Below are positions 4,993 to 8,056 of a stretch of DNA of 8,056 nt, in pieces. Origin of the DNA: UBA11889 sp046582115. GTDB lineage: Bacteria; Pseudomonadota; Gammaproteobacteria; Pseudomonadales; Azotimanducaceae. A model generated the notes under the pieces. That model did no database searches. It saw only the letters and a list, made by a program, of their open reading frames with translations, and was not told where the DNA came from. The stretch is taken from the NCBI GenBank assembly GCA_046582115.1, contig JAYGFA010000082.1:1-8056 (forward strand), read 5' to 3'. Numbering within the stretch: position 1 is the first letter of the stretch; every line of letters begins with the position of its first letter. Made by a program: the position numbers and the translations under genes.

Positions 4993-5358
4993 ATGGAAAG
5001 CGTCGAGCCAGTCCTTATCGTGAAATCTGTACTTCTATCGGTCGATTGGTACAGCGACTTTCTTGGGTTCGCGGCCGATTACCTAAATGAGGAACCGGAT
5101 GAGGCAGACTCTTTAAATTACGCGGTGTTGCGAAACGGCAACGCCGGCATCCACCTCGGGTTAGAACGCGATATGGGAATTCCGGCGGGTAACGGCGGGT
5201 GTAATTTCGTCACTCGACAGTTCGATGAGTTATATAGGAGGGCCATGGACGCCAACGCCACTTTTCATGTGGAGCTTGGTGAGATCCCCTCAGGTGCGCG
5301 AAGTTTCGGTATTAAAGATCCTGACGGGAATCTGCTGACGTTCGTTGAGGCACGTTGA
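4993..5358 (+). CDS. VOC-superfamily (glyoxalase / bleomycin-resistance-like) protein
   Basis: 121 residues from ATG 4993, with a strong GGAGG seven bases upstream. It has the single-domain VOC layout: EPVLIVKSVLLSVDWYSDFL (5-24, first beta-alpha unit), then NAGIHLG (50-56), CNFVTRQFDELYRRAMDANA (70-89) and FGIKDPDGNLLTFVEA (105-120, the usual 'DPDGN-l-f-E' last strand). Of the typical metal ligands His54 and Glu119 are present, but the His expected in the first strand is absent (EPVLIVKSV), so it looks like the metal-free binding type (bleomycin-resistance-like), not a lyase. Length is normal for a family that works as a domain-swapped dimer. Its stop overlaps the start of the ankyrin gene (TTGA), implying coupled translation. 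Substrate unknown; drug resistance is not implied by the fold alone. Confidence 0.83.
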   Translation: MESVEPVLIVKSVLLSVDWYSDFLGFAADYLNEEPDEADSLNYAVLRNGNAGIHLGLERDMGIPAGNGGCNFVTRQFDELYRRAMDANATFHVELGEIPSGARSFGIKDPDGNLLTFVEAR

Positions 5359-6359
5359 CCCTGTCGATTAACGAACCGTCGACGTTAACGATGGCGGCCG
5401 AAGCCGCACGAGCGGGCGACAACGACCGTTTGCTCGAAATTCTAAGAACGTCGCCCGAAGTGGTCAGCGCGCGAACCGAAGATGGTGATACGTTACTTGG
5501 GCTGGCTTGTAGATCGGCGACGGGGGACATCGCTATACCACCGGTCTTCGGAACCACGGCGCAACATCAAGCCGTTGACTCAATCTTGAAAGCCGGGACC
5601 GACGCCAATGCGGCGACAACGGAAGGATGGACGTCCTTACATACTGCAGCAATGGCGGGACATTTGGATCTTGCGAGACGGCTGCTGGAAGCAGGCGCAT
5701 CCAGGAAAGGTTCTCTGTATGCGTGCAAAGGTGGTTCGCCACTCGCGTTGGCTCTTTTTTACGCGAAAACGGAGGTGGGTCGGCTGCTTGCGCAACCCGC
5801 CATACCCGATAACTTGCGGCACGCGGCAGCACTCGGACGCGATCTCAATCATTTTTTTGCGGGTGATGAATTAACGACTTCGGCCAAAGAAGGTTTGGAC
5901 TTCTACCGACCGCTCTTGATCTTTCCCGAATGGAAACGCGAATTTTCGCGTCAGGAAGTGATGGACGAGGCCCTCACGTGGGCCGCTCGAAATGGTCAGT
6001 GCGAGAGCATGTCTCGGCTTGTCGAGTCCGGAGCGAAAGTAAATTCGAATGCGTACCGAGGCACGCCGCTGTTGTGGGCGATCTATAGCGGCGATGTTAA
6101 CGCTGCAACCTGGTTATTGGACCACGGCGCAAACCCCAATCTACGGCACGATTTTGGTGGTAATAATCATGGAGTGCGAGCCGTCGAGCTTCACCTAGCA
6201 GCGCAGTTCGACTCGGTCGATTGCGTCAAGTTGCTACTGGATCGCGGCGCCGATCCTCACATCGTTGACGGTGCTCACGGCGGGGATGCTCTCGGCTGGG
6301 CCGAATTTAGCGGTGCCAACCGAACCGTTGAGATACTTAAAAGCCGGATTGACAGATAG
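5355..6359 (+). CDS. Ankyrin-repeat protein, cytoplasmic
   Basis: 334 residues from TTG 5355, which overlaps the VOC stop. ATG 5391 (residue 13) is an alternative start, but it lacks a ribosome site; GAGG sits four bases before the TTG. There is no signal peptide. N-terminal repeats run from about residue 14 to 148, including GWTSLHTAAMAGHLDLARRL (91-110) and LLEAGASRK. A middle segment (about 149-205) has LRHAAALGRDLNHFF, then FYRPLLIFPEW, a spacer found in a recognisable subclass of bacterial ankyrin proteins. C-terminal repeats follow: ALTWAARNGQCESMSRLVES, GTPLLWAIYSGDVNAATWLL, VELHLAAQFDSVDCVKLLLD and GWAEFSGANRTVEIL. Ankyrin repeats bind partner proteins; no enzyme domain is attached. 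The overlap with the VOC gene suggests a shared task, possibly direct contact, but that is inference. Confidence 0.85.
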   Translation: MTLSINEPSTLTMAAEAARAGDNDRLLEILRTSPEVVSARTEDGDTLLGLACRSATGDIAIPPVFGTTAQHQAVDSILKAGTDANAATTEGWTSLHTAAMAGHLDLARRLLEAGASRKGSLYACKGGSPLALALFYAKTEVGRLLAQPAIPDNLRHAAALGRDLNHFFAGDELTTSAKEGLDFYRPLLIFPEWKREFSRQEVMDEALTWAARNGQCESMSRLVESGAKVNSNAYRGTPLLWAIYSGDVNAATWLLDHGANPNLRHDFGGNNHGVRAVELHLAAQFDSVDCVKLLLDRGADPHIVDGAHGGDALGWAEFSGANRTVEILKSRIDR

Positions 6360-6557
6360 AACGTCGTATCTAACGCGACGGGCACACCTGCTCCAGTCCC
6401 CAGGCGTCTAGTTTCCGGAATCGACGAGCATTTTATTGCCGACGCTAAATTATGTAACTGGACCGCGCGGCTGGTAACTTCGTCTGCTACGTGTCGCGGG
6501 AACTCTGGGGAGTATCGTAGTGTCCAACATATACATTCGTGATTCGAGGATTAAGCA
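6360..6557. other. Non-coding interval after the ankyrin gene
   Basis: No gene seen. A short inverted repeat (CGTCG 6362-6366, CGACG 6376-6380) lies just after the ankyrin stop without a T-run. TATACA at 6530-6535 could be a weak -10 for the next gene, but it has no recognisable -35. Confidence 0.35.
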
Positions 6558-6947
6558 ATGGCTTTTAACGAAACGATATTAGGTGCGTTGATCATCGGCG
6601 TGTTGGTCGGAGGGGCCATTCTGCTTACGGGCTCCGGATCGACGATAAAACATCGGATGGTTGTGGAGGATCGAGATAAGTATTTGCACATTGAGGAAGC
6701 TATTGACAAAGAAAATGCTGCCCACATAGTCATCAGAAAGCAACTAAGCAGTGTCGAAGACGAATATGGCGAACAGCCCAAACGGCAAGCGCTCAAGAAT
6801 CGTAAAGAAGTGCGGGTTCAACTTCGTCTTGATGATGCCGATCTCGACCCTGTAGAAATTGCTGAAAAGATTGAGAAGGCGCTCCAGAGTGGGCTGCGTG
6901 AACTGCCCTTTGACTTTGAAGTCAGCATTACCGCAACCTCAGAGTAA
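6558..6947 (+). CDS. Membrane-anchored protein of unknown function
   Basis: 129 residues from ATG 6558, with AGGA seven bases upstream. One hydrophobic, Gly-rich segment (about 7-24, ILGALIIGVLVGGAILL) makes an N-terminal membrane anchor. It is followed by a soluble part with a charged helix-like region (about 36-85, many Glu, Lys and Arg) and a C-terminal domain starting RKEVRVQLRLDDADLDPVEI (82-101), which reads as strand, then helix (IAEKIEKALQSGLRELP), then strand (FDFEVSITA). That beta-alpha-beta end resembles a small ferredoxin-like or BON-like fold, but I recognise no family signature. There is no lipobox and no clear signal peptidase site, so it should stay anchored. It stands alone, with non-coding DNA on both sides. 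The coding call is good; function unknown. Confidence 0.72.
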   Translation: MAFNETILGALIIGVLVGGAILLTGSGSTIKHRMVVEDRDKYLHIEEAIDKENAAHIVIRKQLSSVEDEYGEQPKRQALKNRKEVRVQLRLDDADLDPVEIAEKIEKALQSGLRELPFDFEVSITATSE

Positions 6948-6993
6948 TCAACGCATTGGATTTGAGTTTACGGGATCGGAAATGCGTAACTAG

Positions 6994-7014
6994 AGCTACC
7001 TGATCAAGGTAGTT
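6994..7014 (+). terminator. Hairpin after the membrane-anchored protein gene
   Basis: AGCTACC (6994-7000) pairs with GGTAGTT (7008-7014), with one G-T pair and a 7-base loop, 46 bases after the stop. No T-run follows, so termination is only a possibility. Confidence 0.3.
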
Positions 7015-7035
7015 CACGAGTAACAGTGTGTTGCT

Positions 7036-7212
7036 TTGAGCGGAGGGAGTAACTGGGCTGTCGTCGATGAGGCGGGCGGCATCGGAGCCCTGGTCCGCCA
7101 GATCCGTCAGAAAGATCTAGATATCAGGATTCCCGAGAGACGGCTGATCAACTACATTCGAGCTCCGGATGGTCGGTATGGCCTCGACACGTTCCAACAT
7201 ATCGATATATAG
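7036..7212 (+). pseudogene. Short coding remnant, possibly the C-terminal end of a lost VOC protein
   Basis: An open frame bounded by TAA (7021-7023) and TAG (7210-7212) reads, from TTG 7036, 58 residues including GIGALVRQIRQKDLDIRIPE and NYIRAPDGRYGLDTF. Third codon positions are GC-biased as in the neighbouring enzyme, which argues for former or present coding. The order 'alv-qir-k-ldi, then yIRAPDG' resembles the last helix and strand of VOC domains, but at well under half the usual length and without the N-terminal half. There is no ribosome site before the TTG; GGAGGG at 7042-7047 lies inside the frame. I read it as a 5'-truncated gene remnant next to the crotonase. A real small protein is the alternative. 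VOC assignment is tentative. Confidence 0.35.
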
Positions 7213-7280
7213 GTGCACGCTCTGATCGCTGGCGTAAACTCGTTCGATTCGAAAGCACGAAACGACGAGGGGCGAAGGCT

Positions 7281-8056
7281 GTGGCATACGAGTTTGTTAA
7301 ATACGAGAAGCAGGAGCGTATCGGTTACATCACACTGAATCGGCCCGAGGTGATGAACGCGCTCCATCCGCCATGCCACGTGGAGCTGGCGGAGATCTAC
7401 GACACGATTGCGGAAGATCCGGACGTTTGGGTCGTGATCGTGACAGGCGCCGGCGAACGCGCTTTTTCGGCGGGTAACGACCTCAAGGCAACGGCCGAAG
7501 CGAGTAGACACCCGCGCGAGGATAGGTCCTCACGGTCGCCGCGTGCCATCGGAGGGTTCGGAGGCAACACCACGCGGTGGAACTTCGTGAAGCCAATCAT
7601 CGCCGCTGTAAACGGCTGGGCCATGGGCGGGGGCTTCGAGATCGTGCTGGCCTCCGACATCGTCATCGCGGCCGAGCATGCACAGCTAGGCTTGCCGGAA
7701 CCGCGCGTCGGTTTGCTGGCGGGGGCAGGTGGCATCCACCGCCTGCCGCGGCAGCTCGGCATGAAACGGGCGATGGGCATGATCCTTACTGGCAAACCCA
7801 TCGATGCACAAACGGCACTCGAGTGGGGCCTGGTGAACGAAGTCGTGCCCATGGCCCAACTCATGGAAACTGCGGAACGTTGGGCGCGCGAGATTATGGA
7901 GTGCTCACCGCTGTCGATCAGAGCTTCTAAGGAAGCCGCGATGGTGGGATTCCACATGTCGATGGAAGAGGTGATGTCGACGCGGTTCCCCGCGCAGGAG
8001 ACCATGAGTAAATCCGAGGATCTGGTGGAAGGCCCGCGCGCGTTCGCCGAAAAGCG
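7281..8056 (+). CDS. Enoyl-CoA hydratase/isomerase (crotonase) family protein, 3' end cut by window
   Basis: 258 residues are visible from GTG 7281 (GAGGGG eight bases upstream); the stop lies beyond the right edge, probably about ten codons on, since GPRAFAEK normally begins the final segment. Crotonases bind acyl-CoA thioesters and stabilise an enolate in an oxyanion hole. Here the oxyanion loops are FSAGNDLK (62-69) and NGWAMGGGFE (111-120). Glu120 and Glu140 (LGLPEPRVG) match the two catalytic glutamates of enoyl-CoA hydratases, so hydration of a 2-enoyl-CoA in beta-oxidation-type breakdown is likely. GAGGIHRLPRQLG (148-160) and ILTGKPIDAQTALEWGLVNE (168-187) are further family blocks. 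A loop rich in Arg and Ser (about 75-99) is longer than usual. GC-rich codon use is higher than in the middle of the window. Chain-length preference cannot be read from sequence. Confidence 0.9.
   Translation, partial: MAYEFVKYEKQERIGYITLNRPEVMNALHPPCHVELAEIYDTIAEDPDVWVVIVTGAGERAFSAGNDLKATAEASRHPREDRSSRSPRAIGGFGGNTTRWNFVKPIIAAVNGWAMGGGFEIVLASDIVIAAEHAQLGLPEPRVGLLAGAGGIHRLPRQLGMKRAMGMILTGKPIDAQTALEWGLVNEVVPMAQLMETAERWAREIMECSPLSIRASKEAAMVGFHMSMEEVMSTRFPAQETMSKSEDLVEGPRAFAEK

Noticed and set aside
7397..8005. 202-codon minus-strand frame
   Set aside because: It is a shadow of the crotonase gene, whose conserved motifs are on the plus strand.

Overview
The window looks like ordinary chromosomal DNA of a moderate-GC Gram-negative bacterium, most likely a marine or environmental proteobacterium. 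The evidence is a possible lipoprotein signal, two Fe(II)/2-oxoglutarate dioxygenases, a DUF5671 membrane protein, a crotonase and short-chain dehydrogenase chemistry. No taxon can be fixed from sequence alone. I see no tRNA, rRNA, CRISPR array, transposase or phage gene.

Left part (1-2505): the 3' end of a short-chain dehydrogenase runs into the window and meets, tail to tail across a likely bidirectional hairpin terminator, a minus-strand phytanoyl-CoA dioxygenase-like gene. Its conserved N-terminal domain extends 56 codons beyond the first conventional start codon (TTG at 1117), to an ATC at 1285 preceded by a good Shine-Dalgarno sequence. It is therefore either a very rare ATC start or a start-codon loss. 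A second, different phytanoyl-CoA dioxygenase-like gene (1382-2488) diverges from it. The 96-bp gap between them holds overlapping candidate promoters on both strands.

Middle part (2506-3778): a visibly AT-richer stretch of small genes. It holds a 51-codon basic microprotein built from two diverged copies of a 16-residue module (2606-2761), a small exported Cys-containing protein or lipoprotein (2857-3279), and a 32-residue Lys/Arg-rich protein with an excellent ribosome binding site (3432-3530). A bipartite motif, TGACAGGTT-N8-AGGCGTAGGTT, occurs here at 3323 and again at 4926 with identical spacing; it is the strongest unexplained non-coding signal in the window.

Right part (3779-8056): a translationally coupled pair (DUF5671 four-helix membrane protein plus a single-span pseudopilin-like protein, ATGA overlap) is followed by a second coupled pair (VOC/glyoxalase-like protein plus ankyrin-repeat protein, TTGA overlap). 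After these come an unrecognised membrane-anchored protein (6558-6947), a short coding remnant that may be the tail of a lost VOC gene (7036-7212), and an enoyl-CoA hydratase that runs off the right edge with both catalytic glutamates present.

The dehydrogenase, the two dioxygenases and the crotonase would fit oxidative breakdown of a lipid-like or branched acyl compound, but they do not form one operon here, so that link is inference. No defence or mobile system is evident.
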